Shown here: positions 1-8,869 of the stretch, one piece after another
How positions within the stretch are numbered: the stretch's first letter is position 1
Layout of the letters: each line of letters opens with the position of its first letter
Made by a program: the position numbers and the translations under genes
Notes under the pieces: model-generated
The model's database searches: none
Told to the model about the DNA's origin: nothing
What the model saw: the letters and a program-made list of their open reading frames with translations, nothing else
NCBI RefSeq assembly: GCF_007859655.1
Contig: NZ_CP042304.1
Span: 1,612,001 to 1,676,000, forward strand
Reading direction: 5' to 3'
DNA: 64,000 nt
Source: Devosia ginsengisoli
GTDB lineage: Bacteria > Pseudomonadota > Alphaproteobacteria > Rhizobiales > Devosiaceae

Positions 1-180
1 CACAATGTCAAAGCTCTCGCGACGCAATTTCGGGTTATCGTCGAGACCCCGATTCCAAGGGTCATCCTTATCGGCATTTTGCCAGCGCCCTTTGAGCCGA
101 AGGGCATGCTGAAAGAATCCGACTGCTTTCGTCGCCATCTGCTTGTGGAATGAGTGCTTCCATGACTTTTTGGGCTTCAT
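1..180 (-). CDS. Hypothetical protein, N-terminal 60 residues (cut by window edge)
   Basis: An open frame starts with ATG at 180-178 on the minus strand and runs off the left edge without a stop. The visible 60 residues are basic and rich in Lys, Trp and His at the start (MKPKKSWKHSFHKQM), then polar with several Asp and Arg. There is no signal peptide or membrane segment. I do not recognise a family. The gene points away from the tRNA; about 210 bases separate them and hold nothing else I can identify. Confidence 0.5.
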   Translation of the reverse strand, partial: MKPKKSWKHSFHKQMATKAVGFFQHALRLKGRWQNADKDDPWNRGLDDNPKLRRESFDIV

Positions 181-394
181 ATATACTCCGCGGGTCAGGT
201 CTAAAGGACAGACGCTTCCCGCGCGAACGTCGATAGATCAAGGTCAATCGCCAAGCGATCGCTAGTCACCGTTGACGAATTGCTTTTATTTCAAAATGGC
301 CGATTTATCACCATTGCCGCTAGCCAAGGCGAGCTTTTTGGTTATCAAGAATGGTGTGGACTCCCATCCTGAGAGCTACGGTAGCGGATATGGG

Positions 395-470
395 TGGTGC
401 CGGCAGCAGGATTTGAACCCGCGACCCTCGGATTACAAATCCGATGCTCTACCAACTGAGCTATACCGGC
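395..470 (-). tRNA. tRNA-Thr (anticodon TGT)
   Basis: The minus strand folds as a complete cloverleaf. The 7-bp acceptor stem is GCCGGTA/TGCCGGC with one T-G pair. The D arm is GCTC-AGTTGGTA-GAGC, the anticodon stem TCGGA/TCCGA encloses loop TTTGTAA (anticodon TGT, reading ACA), and the T arm is GCGGG-TTCAAAT-CCTGC. Discriminator A is followed by a genomically encoded CCA at 397-395. Nothing else was identified between this tRNA and the secretion gene at 726, about 255 bases. Confidence 0.97.
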
Positions 471-725
471 GCGGCACTCGCTTAGCATCGGCACGGCGAT
501 CCGGCAATGCCCTCCTCGCGGATGGGCACCCCAGGCGACCAAGCAACATTAACTCCCTTTCGGTTCTATTCTTGCCTGAACAAGGGTAGCGGGCCTAACT
601 ACCGCCCATCAAGGCCGCGCTGCTGCCGTTGAAAGCATTTTCGGTGGCGCTTCGAAGAAAATGATGCTTGATCTTCATGTTCGATCGAATGCGATAACGG
701 GCTTTACTGTCACCGCTTCTCGGTT

Positions 726-2489
726 GTGGCCCGGCACGCGCAGGTTTTCATGAAAAGCATCTGGTCATCGCTTCGTGTTTCGCAGAACGTCATGGGCGCC
801 TTCGGCTTGGTGATGGTGTTCAGCATCTTCGTCAACCTGCTGATCCTGACCTCGCCCATCTACATGATGCAGGTCTATGATCGCGTGCTGACCACGAGCC
901 GCGTCGAAACCCTGATCTTTCTCAGCCTCATCGCCTTCGCCGCCCTGGCCGTGCTCGGCCTGCTGGATGGCGTGCGCAGCTATCTGCTGACCCGTCTCGG
1001 CCGCTTCCTCGATCTGTCGCTGCGCGATCCGGTGCTGACCCAGGCCATTGCCCAGTCGCGCCGCGACGGCCAGAACCATCGTCGCCTGATCGACGACCTC
1101 GGCACCGCCCGCAATTATCTCGGCAGCGCTGCGGTCCTGCCCTTCTTCGATGCGCCCTGGGTGCCCTTCTTCATCCTGATCATGGCCCTGCTGCATCCCT
1201 GGCTGGGCGTGCTGGCGCTGATTGCAGCCATCGTGCTGTTCGGCATGGCTTTGGCCAACGATCATTTCTGCAAGACCCCGCTGCGCATCGCCACCAGCCA
1301 GCAGATCATGGCCAGCGAATTTGCCGGTGCCGCCCTGCAGAATTCCGAAGTCATCCATGCCATGGGCATGCAGGGCGCCGTGGCCGAGCGCTACCGCCAG
1401 CAGGTCGAGCAAATGGGCCAGACTGGCCAGAATGCCGCCGATATGGGCGCCACCATCACCGCCGCATCAAAGGCGCTGCGCATCGCCGTGCAGAGCGCGG
1501 CCCTGGGCCTGGGCGCCTATCTCGTGATCCGCGCCGAACTGACCCCCGGCGGCATGATCGCCGGCTCGATCATCCTGGGCCGAGCGCTCGCCCCGATCGA
1601 GCAGTCCATCGGCTCGTGGAAGCAGTTTGTCGGCGCCCGCGACGCCTACAAGAACATCAAGGGTTTCCTTAGCTCGCGTCCTGCCGAAGCCGAGCGCATC
1701 GCAATGCCCGCCCTTAAGGGCCGCGTGAGCGTCGAGAACCTGTCCTTCTCCATGCCGCGCGCCGAGCGCCCCAGCCTGCGCCGCGCCACCTTCCAGCTCG
1801 AGCCGGGCACCGCCTTGGCACTGGTGGGCGCATCGGCCTCCGGCAAGAGCACATTGTGCCGCCTGCTGGTCGGCGCCTGGCAGCCCACCACCGGCAGCGT
1901 CCGCATCGACGGCGCCGATATCATGACGCTCAATCCCACCGATATCGGCGCCACGATCGGCTATATGCCGCAGACGGTCGAGCTGTTCTCCGGCACGGTC
2001 AAGAGCAACATCGCCCGGCTCGGCGCTGCCAGCGACGAGGCCGTTATCGCGGCGGCCAAGGCGGCCGGCTGCCACGAAATGATCCTGCGCCTGCAGGATG
2101 GCTACGAGACCGAGCTGGGGCCGCGCGGCATGTTCCTCAGCGGCGGTCAGCGCCAGCGCATCGGCCTGGCCCGCGCCCTGTTCGGCGATCCGCAGCTCAT
2201 CGTGCTCGATGAACCCAATTCCAACCTCGACCAGGATGGTGAACTGGCCCTGGTTCACGCCATGCGCGAGCGCAAGGCGCTGGGCGCCACCATCATCGTG
2301 GTGAGCCACCGCACCTCCCTGCTCGACCCGATCGACAAGATCGGCGTGCTGCGTGATGGCGTGCTCGACCAGTTCGGCGATCGCGACGAAGTCCTGCGCG
2401 ACATGGCCGGCCAGCGCGCCATCTCGCGGCCGACCCTGGTCCCATCAGCCGACGAGCCCAAGCCTTCCACCGGAGCCAAAACGGCATGA
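726..2489 (+). CDS. prtD: Type I secretion system permease/ATPase (PrtD family)
   Basis: Inner-membrane ABC exporter that energises one-step secretion of RTX proteins. The N-terminal part has the exporter membrane domain, with hydrophobic segments near residues 26-50, 65-90 and 145-190. The C-terminal ATPase has Walker A GASASGKST near residue 368, signature LSGGQRQRIGLARAL near 472, Walker B LIVLDEPNSNLD and an H-loop VVSHR. At 587 aa it is the usual length for the PrtD/RsaD class and lacks the N-terminal peptidase domain of bacteriocin exporters. The GTG start at 726 is uncertain; ATG at 750 gives a more family-like N terminus. It overlaps the adaptor gene by 4 bases (ATGA), so the two are translationally coupled. 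The RTX gene downstream is the obvious substrate. No TolC-like outer-membrane gene is in the window. Confidence 0.93.
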   Translation: MARHAQVFMKSIWSSLRVSQNVMGAFGLVMVFSIFVNLLILTSPIYMMQVYDRVLTTSRVETLIFLSLIAFAALAVLGLLDGVRSYLLTRLGRFLDLSLRDPVLTQAIAQSRRDGQNHRRLIDDLGTARNYLGSAAVLPFFDAPWVPFFILIMALLHPWLGVLALIAAIVLFGMALANDHFCKTPLRIATSQQIMASEFAGAALQNSEVIHAMGMQGAVAERYRQQVEQMGQTGQNAADMGATITAASKALRIAVQSAALGLGAYLVIRAELTPGGMIAGSIILGRALAPIEQSIGSWKQFVGARDAYKNIKGFLSSRPAEAERIAMPALKGRVSVENLSFSMPRAERPSLRRATFQLEPGTALALVGASASGKSTLCRLLVGAWQPTTGSVRIDGADIMTLNPTDIGATIGYMPQTVELFSGTVKSNIARLGAASDEAVIAAAKAAGCHEMILRLQDGYETELGPRGMFLSGGQRQRIGLARALFGDPQLIVLDEPNSNLDQDGELALVHAMRERKALGATIIVVSHRTSLLDPIDKIGVLRDGVLDQFGDRDEVLRDMAGQRAISRPTLVPSADEPKPSTGAKTA

Positions 2490-3835
2490 ACGCGATCGCT
2501 CCCGGCACCCTGCTCCGCCCTGCCCCGCCAGAGGCGCCCGCCATCCCCACCATCGGCAAGCTGTCGCGCGGTCCGGTGCTTTTCGGCACTGCCGTCGTGG
2601 TCCTGTTCTTCGGTGTATTCGGCACCTGGGCTGCCCTGGCCCCGCTCAGCAGCGGCGCTATTGCCCATGGCGTGGTCAGCCCGGATTCCGAGCGCCGCGT
2701 CATCCAGCATCTCGAAGGCGGCATTATCCGCCAGGTGCATGTGCGCGAAGGCCAGCAGGTGCAGGCCGGCGATCCGCTGGTGACCCTCGAATCCACCCGC
2801 GCCGAAGCCACCTTCTCCTCGCGCCGCCAGCAATGGCTTCGCCTCATCGCCATGCGCGCCCGCGTCCAGGCACAGCAGGCCGATCTCGAAGCGATCGAAT
2901 TCCCGCCCGAAGTGCTGGAATCGACCAGCCCGGACGTGGTGGCTTTCGTCACCAACCAGCAGCAGACCTTCGAAATCCGCCGTACCGCCCTCGAACAGCA
3001 ACGCTCCATCTTCGAGCGCCAGATCGAGCAGCTCGGCAGCGAAGTCGCCGCCATCGAGGCCGAGAATGTCGGCCTCAACACCCAGATAACCCTGATCGAC
3101 CAGGAAGAAGCCGATAAGAACAGCCTGCTCGAACGCCAGTTGATCTCGCGCTCCGAAGTACTTGCCTTGCAACGCGAACAGGCCCGCCTGCGCAGCGCCA
3201 TCGCTTCCAATACGGCACGGATCGCCCAGGCCGGCCAGAGCATCGAGGAAATCCGCCTCGCCTTGCTGCAGGCCGGCGAGAACTATCGCAACGAAGTGGC
3301 CGACGAGGCCACCCAGGTCAATAACGAGATCGCCCAGATCGACGAGGACATGGTGGCCACCGGCGACGTGCTGCGCCGCACCGAGATACTGAGCCCTGTC
3401 GACGGCTTCGTGCTCAACCTGCGCAGCCAGACCACCGGCGGCGTCATTCGCGGTGGCGATCCGATCATGGATATCGTGCCGCTCGGCGACGACCTGATCG
3501 TCGTGGCCCGGCTCAACCCGCAGGATATCGATGCCGTTACCGTCGGCCTGCGCGCCCACCTGACGCTGGTGCCCTTTGCCAACCGCAACACCCTGCCGCT
3601 CAATGGCGAGGTCATCCAGATCGCGGCCGATGCCACCGTGGAAGAACGCAGCGGCACCTCCTATTACGAGATGCGCGTACGCGTCCCCTCCGAAGAGCTG
3701 GTGCTGCATGAAGGCATGTATCTCAGCCCCGGCATGCCCGCCGACGTGACCGTGGTCACCGGCGAGCGCACCCTGCTGCAATACCTGGTGCAGCCCTTTA
3801 TCCGCTCGCTTGGCAGCGCTTTCGTCTACGATTGA
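2486..3835 (+). CDS. prtE: HlyD/PrtE-family type I secretion periplasmic adaptor
   Basis: Membrane-fusion protein linking the ABC exporter to an outer-membrane channel. The 449-aa chain has a single membrane anchor near residues 31-54, a lipoyl-like half (IQHLEGGIIRQVHV, residues about 73-102), a long Gln/Glu-rich alpha-helical hairpin (about 105-290), the second lipoyl half (EILSPVDGFVLNL) and a beta-barrel tail. This order is diagnostic of type I secretion HlyD proteins. The start codon lies inside the end of the exporter gene. Nearly 590 bases without a gene separate it from the RTX gene, so the substrate probably has its own promoter. Confidence 0.93.
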   Translation: MNAIAPGTLLRPAPPEAPAIPTIGKLSRGPVLFGTAVVVLFFGVFGTWAALAPLSSGAIAHGVVSPDSERRVIQHLEGGIIRQVHVREGQQVQAGDPLVTLESTRAEATFSSRRQQWLRLIAMRARVQAQQADLEAIEFPPEVLESTSPDVVAFVTNQQQTFEIRRTALEQQRSIFERQIEQLGSEVAAIEAENVGLNTQITLIDQEEADKNSLLERQLISRSEVLALQREQARLRSAIASNTARIAQAGQSIEEIRLALLQAGENYRNEVADEATQVNNEIAQIDEDMVATGDVLRRTEILSPVDGFVLNLRSQTTGGVIRGGDPIMDIVPLGDDLIVVARLNPQDIDAVTVGLRAHLTLVPFANRNTLPLNGEVIQIAADATVEERSGTSYYEMRVRVPSEELVLHEGMYLSPGMPADVTVVTGERTLLQYLVQPFIRSLGSAFVYD

Positions 3836-4422
3836 TCACCGCCCTGCCGCCACGCTGCGCGTGGATCGCGATCCGGATCACGCCGGCCATCCGCTTGACC
3901 ATTCGGACAAAAATCTCCCATTTTGGTACGCGATGTGCCATTTTGGCACCATCAAACGACCCTGTCGGCACGTTCATTTACTTGTCACTCGATTGACCTG
4001 AATGAACTACGTTGCCTTGAATTTCTTTGCTTTTCAGTACTTCTCAAGACCTGCTTTACCGAAGCAGGTAACCATTCGCCGCTTTCTTGGGTATTCCTGA
4101 TTGACACCAAGCCCCCCATCCTGTTCTTAGTATTAAGGGAATTTTAACGATGCCCGCGGGGGCGCGGGTGGAGGGAACTTAGTGCCAGCACTCTTGGACG
4201 TGCGAACGCCTTCGCGGCGAACGACTTCGCTTGCCTTCAATTCTGCACTAATCGCCGACGGCAAGACTGCCGCTCGGCTTTTCTCGTCCATCGATATGCC
4301 CCTGGGCCTGCGCCTGATCGCGCAACCACACCAGTTCACCACCAGTGATACCGGCCGCCACACGCCGCCGCTTGCCGCTGTGACACACCCCCATTCAACC
4401 AATTTGTTCTCGGAGTAAGACC
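3836..4422 (+). other. Long intergenic region upstream of the RTX gene
   Basis: No convincing gene is present; short open frames here lack family-like sequence. The stretch is visibly less GC-rich than its neighbours. It contains a tandem CCATTTTGG motif (annotated separately), a perfect -35-like TTGACA at 4101-4106 with only a weak -10 (TTCTTA) 17 bases later, and a GC hairpin CCCGCG-GGGG-CGCGGG at 4153-4168 without a T-tract. The ribosome-binding site CGGAG sits just upstream of the ATG at 4423. This is probably the regulatory leader of the RTX gene. Confidence 0.5.
3918..3949 (+). promoter_or_regulatory. Candidate operator: tandem CCATTTTGG with a perfect inverted repeat
   Basis: CCATTTTGG occurs at 3918-3926 and again at 3938-3946, exactly 20 bases apart (about two helical turns). 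The second copy is the core of a perfect palindrome, GTGCCA-TTT-TGGCAC (3935-3949). The first copy is an imperfect version of the same dyad. Two phased dyads upstream of a large surface-protein gene suggest binding by a dimeric regulator; the regulator is unknown. Confidence 0.4.
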
Positions 4423-7400
4423 ATGGCTGAAATTCACGTAGGCGCTAGCCAAGCATACGCCACCATCCAGGCAGCGATCATCGCGGCGGGGCCGGGTGAC
4501 ACGATCATCGTTCACCAGGGCACATATGCTGAGAACATCGTTATCAACAAATCGCTGACGCTCGTCGCGATCGATGGCCCTGCCCTCACCAGCATCGTGG
4601 GCAGCGACACCGGCGGCAACACGGTACGCATCGCTAATGGCACCAGCGATGTAGTGATCGGCGGGCCGGGACAGGGCTTCACCATTGTCGGCACTCCGGC
4701 AGCCAATGACGGTCTTGAAACCGCAGCGGTCTATCTCACCGGTGATGTCGACAACGTCGAAATCCGCAACAACACTGTCATCGCCAACGGCGAAGCGGCA
4801 ATCATTTCTGAATGGCAGTTTGGCGTGACCAATATCACCGTTGATGGCAATACCATCGGCGGCAACACCTATGGTGGCGCCGCGCCTCTGCCGGTCGGCG
4901 ATACCGTGAGCTCGACCAATCCTGGCGGCTTCGACACCAGCCCGAACCAATGGAACTCGGAGAATGTCGCCCGCCAGCTCGTGACCCTGGGCCAAGGCTA
5001 TACCGGTGGCACCAACGCTAACAACGCCGGCGACAACATCGTCTTCACTAACAACATCATCACTGGCAGCAGCGGTGTCGGCGGCGTCGGCACGGGCCTG
5101 ATCAACATCGAAGCCGACAATTCCACCGTTTCCGGCAACATCTTCGACAGCGCCAGCTCGACCGGTTCGTTCGAACTCCGGGTTCGCGGCGAGGATAGCG
5201 ACGTCACCAACAACCAGATGCAGGGTCAGAAGACGGTCCTCGTCACGACCAAGGCCGACGACGTTTCCGGCAACACGTCCAGCGGCGATCCGGTCGGCGT
5301 GGTCTATTTCGGCACTGAGGGTGACGACACGTTTATCGGCGGTGAAGGCAACGACAGGTTCGAGGGCATGTCAGGTTCGGACACCGTAGATTATAGCGCG
5401 ACGACAGGCGGCGTCATTGTCACGGCCAACACTGCGTTCGGGCTTCTGGACAACATCGGTACTGATGAGCTTTCCAGCATCGAGAACGTTATCGGCGGCT
5501 CGGGCAATGACACCTTTGTTGGCGAGAACGGCGTATCTAACACCTTTGTCGGCGGCGCCGGCAATGACCTGTTCAACGCCGGCACCGGCGCTGGCGTCGA
5601 TCGCTTCATCTATGAGACTGCGCTCGCTGACGATGGCATCGCCACCAAGGGAACCAACCGCCTGTCCGTGGACGGCGGGGCCGAAGGCGTCGACGATCTG
5701 CGCAATGTCGATGAAATCGAGTTTGCCGACGGCAAGGTGATCACGGTCGTCAACAACAATGCGGCCGTCTACACCCAGGCCGACAGCCTCAACGTGGCCG
5801 ATACCGACGGCACCGACGCCGGTACGGTCATCAACGGTTCGGGCCTGCTGATCAACGACATCAATATCGATGAGAGTATCAGCACCGGCGACCAGAAGGC
5901 CGTAGTGGAGCAGACCATCGATGGCACCTACGGCACGCTGCAGCTGTTTGCCGACGGCACATACACCTACACGCTCAAGGCATCGGTGGACGGCCTCTCG
6001 GCTGACGCCAGCGAGACCTTCAACTACAACGTCACCGACGGCACCAATGTCACACCGTCGTCGCTGACCATTAACATAACGAGTGCGAACGATGCCCCCG
6101 TGATCACCAATGGTCCGGTGACGGGCGGCGTGTTCGAGGCCGGCGATGCCGATACCTTCGCGAACGCGGCCTTGGGCGTCGGTGCCGATGCCAATTACGT
6201 GCCGACTGCGGCCAATGCCACAGCGATTAATACTGCTCTGTTCGGCCTGATTGGTGACCAAAACACCGCGGGCAATCCGGTGAAGCCAGTCGTTGACGCG
6301 ATCGAAGCCGATCTGCTCGCCCGCGGCGGCACCCGTGCTGATGCCATCCTGGCAGTATGGGACTATCTCGACAACTTCTACACCGCCAACCTGCCCGGCA
6401 ACTACGATCACGTGGGGCACAACACCGCGACGATCCGGCTGGGCCTCGAATACATCCTGTATCTGAAGGACGGCAATGCGCCGCTGACCGGCGTCATCGT
6501 CAAATACACCGAAAACGGCAGCGGCGACGTGACCCGCGAACAATCCCTGCACGACAATCTGCTGGGCAATATCAACGCGGCCGGGCTCGCCGATCGCTTC
6601 TCCGGCGACCATTTTGATCCCACGGGGGTCACGCCCCCAACTGGCATCTATGCCGATATCTTCGCCGTCATGGGTGCCGATACCGCGGCGCTGCTCGCCC
6701 GCCCCTGGATCAGCGGCAATATTCCGGGCAATGCCCAGGACATCGCCGATGCCGCGCTTGCTGATATCAATCTTGGCCTGGTGCCGGTCTCCGCCGGTCA
6801 ACTCACCGCCACCGATGCCGATCATGACGATCTGAACTGGTCCATTCTTGCCGACCCGCTCGATCCCGATAGCGACACTGGCCATCTCGATGGCCAGTAT
6901 GGCACGCTGCATGTCGATGCCGACGGCAAATGGCGCTATGTGCTCGACAATGCCAGGCTGGCAACCCAATCCTTGGGCGAAGGCGACCACGGCGACCCCG
7001 AAGTGTTCACCGTCCAGGTGGACGATGGCAATGGCGGCACCGCAACAACCACCATCACCATCAACGTGACCGGCTCCAACGATGCGCCGGTGATTGATGC
7101 TGCGGTGGATGGTGCCGTGTTCTCGGCGGTGGAAGACACCGCCATTGTCGACACCGACCCGGCTTCGGTCGCCAATATCCTGGCCAATGCCATCAGCGAC
7201 ATCGACGGCGACGCGGTCACCGTCACTCTGACCCTGACCTATGGTCCCTGGTCGGGTGGCGACACCCCCGATCCCGAGACCATCACCATCGCACCCGGCG
7301 ATGCCTTCTCCCTACACACCGCCGGCCGACTACTTCGGCACCATCACCGTAGGCGTCACAGCCACCGACACGCACGGCGCGTCCGATACATCGACCTTCA

Positions 7401-7821
7401 CCGTCAATGTCGCCGCGGTCAACGACGCCCCCGTGATCACCAACGGTCCGGTGACGGGCAGCGTGCTCGAGGCCGGCGATGCCGATACCTTCGTCAATGC
7501 ATCATGGGATGGCGCCGCAGTTCGTCCCGAGTCCAACTACACACCCAGCACCACCGTCATAGCCGATGCTTTGCTGGCCATGCTGGGCAGCGACACCACT
7601 GCCGGCACCGAGAGCGTCGCCGATGTTCTCGACCTGATCCAGGCCGATCTGCCCGCGACCAGCACCCGGGCCGACGCCATCCTGGCAGTATGGGACTACC
7701 TGGACAGCTTCTACACCAGTGGCGACAACTACTACCACGTTGGCCACAATACGGCAGCCGTCAATCTGGCCATCCAGTATGTGAACTGGATCACCCTTTC
7801 CGACGGTGCGCCGCTGACTGA
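4423..7821 (+). CDS. RTX/VCBS protein, N-terminal open frame as read
   Basis: This is the uninterrupted frame from ATG 4423. Residues 1 to about 963 are genuine: beta-helix, RTX-like and VCBS domains plus most of module 1. After the TCC at 7309-7311 the frame becomes Arg/His-rich nonsense (RLLRHHHRRRHSHRHARR) and stops at 7821. If no frameshift is bypassed, this 1,132-aa product is what the cell makes, and it would lack the RTX block and the C-terminal secretion signal needed by the adjacent exporter. Confidence 0.6.
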   Translation: MAEIHVGASQAYATIQAAIIAAGPGDTIIVHQGTYAENIVINKSLTLVAIDGPALTSIVGSDTGGNTVRIANGTSDVVIGGPGQGFTIVGTPAANDGLETAAVYLTGDVDNVEIRNNTVIANGEAAIISEWQFGVTNITVDGNTIGGNTYGGAAPLPVGDTVSSTNPGGFDTSPNQWNSENVARQLVTLGQGYTGGTNANNAGDNIVFTNNIITGSSGVGGVGTGLINIEADNSTVSGNIFDSASSTGSFELRVRGEDSDVTNNQMQGQKTVLVTTKADDVSGNTSSGDPVGVVYFGTEGDDTFIGGEGNDRFEGMSGSDTVDYSATTGGVIVTANTAFGLLDNIGTDELSSIENVIGGSGNDTFVGENGVSNTFVGGAGNDLFNAGTGAGVDRFIYETALADDGIATKGTNRLSVDGGAEGVDDLRNVDEIEFADGKVITVVNNNAAVYTQADSLNVADTDGTDAGTVINGSGLLINDINIDESISTGDQKAVVEQTIDGTYGTLQLFADGTYTYTLKASVDGLSADASETFNYNVTDGTNVTPSSLTINITSANDAPVITNGPVTGGVFEAGDADTFANAALGVGADANYVPTAANATAINTALFGLIGDQNTAGNPVKPVVDAIEADLLARGGTRADAILAVWDYLDNFYTANLPGNYDHVGHNTATIRLGLEYILYLKDGNAPLTGVIVKYTENGSGDVTREQSLHDNLLGNINAAGLADRFSGDHFDPTGVTPPTGIYADIFAVMGADTAALLARPWISGNIPGNAQDIADAALADINLGLVPVSAGQLTATDADHDDLNWSILADPLDPDSDTGHLDGQYGTLHVDADGKWRYVLDNARLATQSLGEGDHGDPEVFTVQVDDGNGGTATTTITINVTGSNDAPVIDAAVDGAVFSAVEDTAIVDTDPASVANILANAISDIDGDAVTVTLTLTYGPWSGGDTPDPETITIAPGDAFSLHTAGRLLRHHHRRRHSHRHARRVRYIDLHRQCRRGQRRPRDHQRSGDGQRARGRRCRYLRQCIMGWRRSSSRVQLHTQHHRHSRCFAGHAGQRHHCRHRERRRCSRPDPGRSARDQHPGRRHPGSMGLPGQLLHQWRQLLPRWPQYGSRQSGHPVCELDHPFRRCAAD
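6088..7420 (+). repeat. RTX protein module 1 (1,333 bp)
   Basis: First of three tandem modules, measured from one AACGATGCCCCCGTGATCAC boundary to the next. It encodes one VCBS domain carrying an insert of about 220 residues plus one cadherin-like domain. It nearly matches module 3 along its length. The clearest difference is in the second domain, where it has IVDTDPASVANILAN instead of IESGSTSVADILAA. Its length is 444 codons plus one base, with the extra C in CCC at 7310-7312. Confidence 0.85.
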
Positions 7822-8869
7822 TGTCATCGCCAAGTACACCGAGGACGGCAGCGGCAATGTCACTCGCTCGCAGTCCATCCATGACAACCTGCTGGGCAAT
7901 TTTGGCCTGGCCGGGCTGAGCGACCGCTTCTCTGGCCAGGTTTATGATCCTGTTGACGGTACGAACTCGACCGGCATCTATGAAGTCATCTTTGATGCCG
8001 GCTATGCCGACATGCACGCCCGCCCCTACTATGGCGGCGCGCCAGCCAATCCCGAGGCCGCGCGTATTTTCGACATGGCCCATGGCCTGGTGCCGGTCTC
8101 CGCCGGTCAACTCACCGCCACCGATGCCGATCATGACGATCTGAACTGGTCCATTCTTGCCGACCCGCTCGATCCCGATAGCGACACTGGCCATCTCGAT
8201 GGCCAGTATGGCACGCTGCATGTCGATGCCGACGGCAAATGGCGCTATGTGCTCGACAATGCCAGGCTGGCAACCCAATCCTTGGGCGAAGGCGACCACG
8301 GCGACCCCGAAGTGTTCACCGTCCAGGTGGACGATGGCAATGGCGGCACCGCAACAACCACCATCACCATCAACGTGACCGGCTCCAACGACGCGCCGGT
8401 GATTGATGCTGCGGTGGATGGTGCCGTGTTCGCAGCGGTGGAGGACACCGCGATCGAATCCGGCTCGACATCGGTCGCCGATATCCTGGCCGCCGCTATC
8501 ACCGATATCGACGGCGACGCGGTCTCCGTCACTCTGACCCTGACCTATGGTCCCTGGTCGGGTGGCGACACCCCCGATCCCGAGACCATCACCATCGCAC
8601 CCGGCGATGCCTTCTCCCTACACACCGCCGGCCGACTACTTCGGCACCATCACCGTAGGCGTCACAGCCACCGACACGCACGGCGCGTCCGATACATCGA
8701 CCTTCACCGTCAATGTCGCCGCGGTCAACGACGCCCCCGTGATCACCAACGGTCCGGTGACGGGCAGCGTGTTCGAGGCCGGCGATGCCGATACCTTCGC
8801 GAACGCGGCCTTGGGCGTCGGTGCCGATGCCAATTACGTGCCGACTGCGGCCAATGCCACAGCGATTAA
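7241..8869 (+). CDS. RTX/VCBS protein, second reading segment (module 1 end and module 2)
   Basis: Continuation of the giant protein in the next frame. Sense begins at TAC 7313 (YTPPADYFGTITVGV) and runs to about 8617. It covers the end of module 1 and nearly all of module 2, including the domain with AILAVWDYLDSFYTS. The ATG at 7241 lies upstream of the shift point in the wrong frame and is not a real start. After 8617 this frame turns to the same Arg/His-rich nonsense as before and ends at 8869. Confidence 0.5.
   Translation: MVPGRVATPPIPRPSPSHPAMPSPYTPPADYFGTITVGVTATDTHGASDTSTFTVNVAAVNDAPVITNGPVTGSVLEAGDADTFVNASWDGAAVRPESNYTPSTTVIADALLAMLGSDTTAGTESVADVLDLIQADLPATSTRADAILAVWDYLDSFYTSGDNYYHVGHNTAAVNLAIQYVNWITLSDGAPLTDVIAKYTEDGSGNVTRSQSIHDNLLGNFGLAGLSDRFSGQVYDPVDGTNSTGIYEVIFDAGYADMHARPYYGGAPANPEAARIFDMAHGLVPVSAGQLTATDADHDDLNWSILADPLDPDSDTGHLDGQYGTLHVDADGKWRYVLDNARLATQSLGEGDHGDPEVFTVQVDDGNGGTATTTITINVTGSNDAPVIDAAVDGAVFAAVEDTAIESGSTSVADILAAAITDIDGDAVSVTLTLTYGPWSGGDTPDPETITIAPGDAFSLHTAGRLLRHHHRRRHSHRHARRVRYIDLHRQCRRGQRRPRDHQRSGDGQRVRGRRCRYLRERGLGRRCRCQLRADCGQCHSD
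7421..8726 (+). repeat. RTX protein module 2 (1,306 bp)
   Basis: Second module. The last ~650 bases match the other modules almost exactly, but the first part of the insert differs (FVNASWDGAAVRPESNY instead of FANAALGVGADANY). The repeat pattern is therefore A-B-A. Its length is 435 codons plus one base; the extra C is in CCC at 8616-8618. Confidence 0.85.

Noticed and set aside
395..470. tRNA as the attachment site of the Tn7-like island
   Set aside because: The island lies 35 kb away and no tRNA fragment is seen near its edges.
2255..3781. 508-aa open frame antisense to the adaptor gene
   Set aside because: His/Gly/Asp-rich mirror product typical of antisense frames in GC-rich genes; the plus-strand HlyD protein is clear.
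5371..6990. 539-aa antisense frame in the RTX gene, repeated at 7502-8299 and 8589-9629
   Set aside because: It repeats only because the modules repeat; no family-like sequence.
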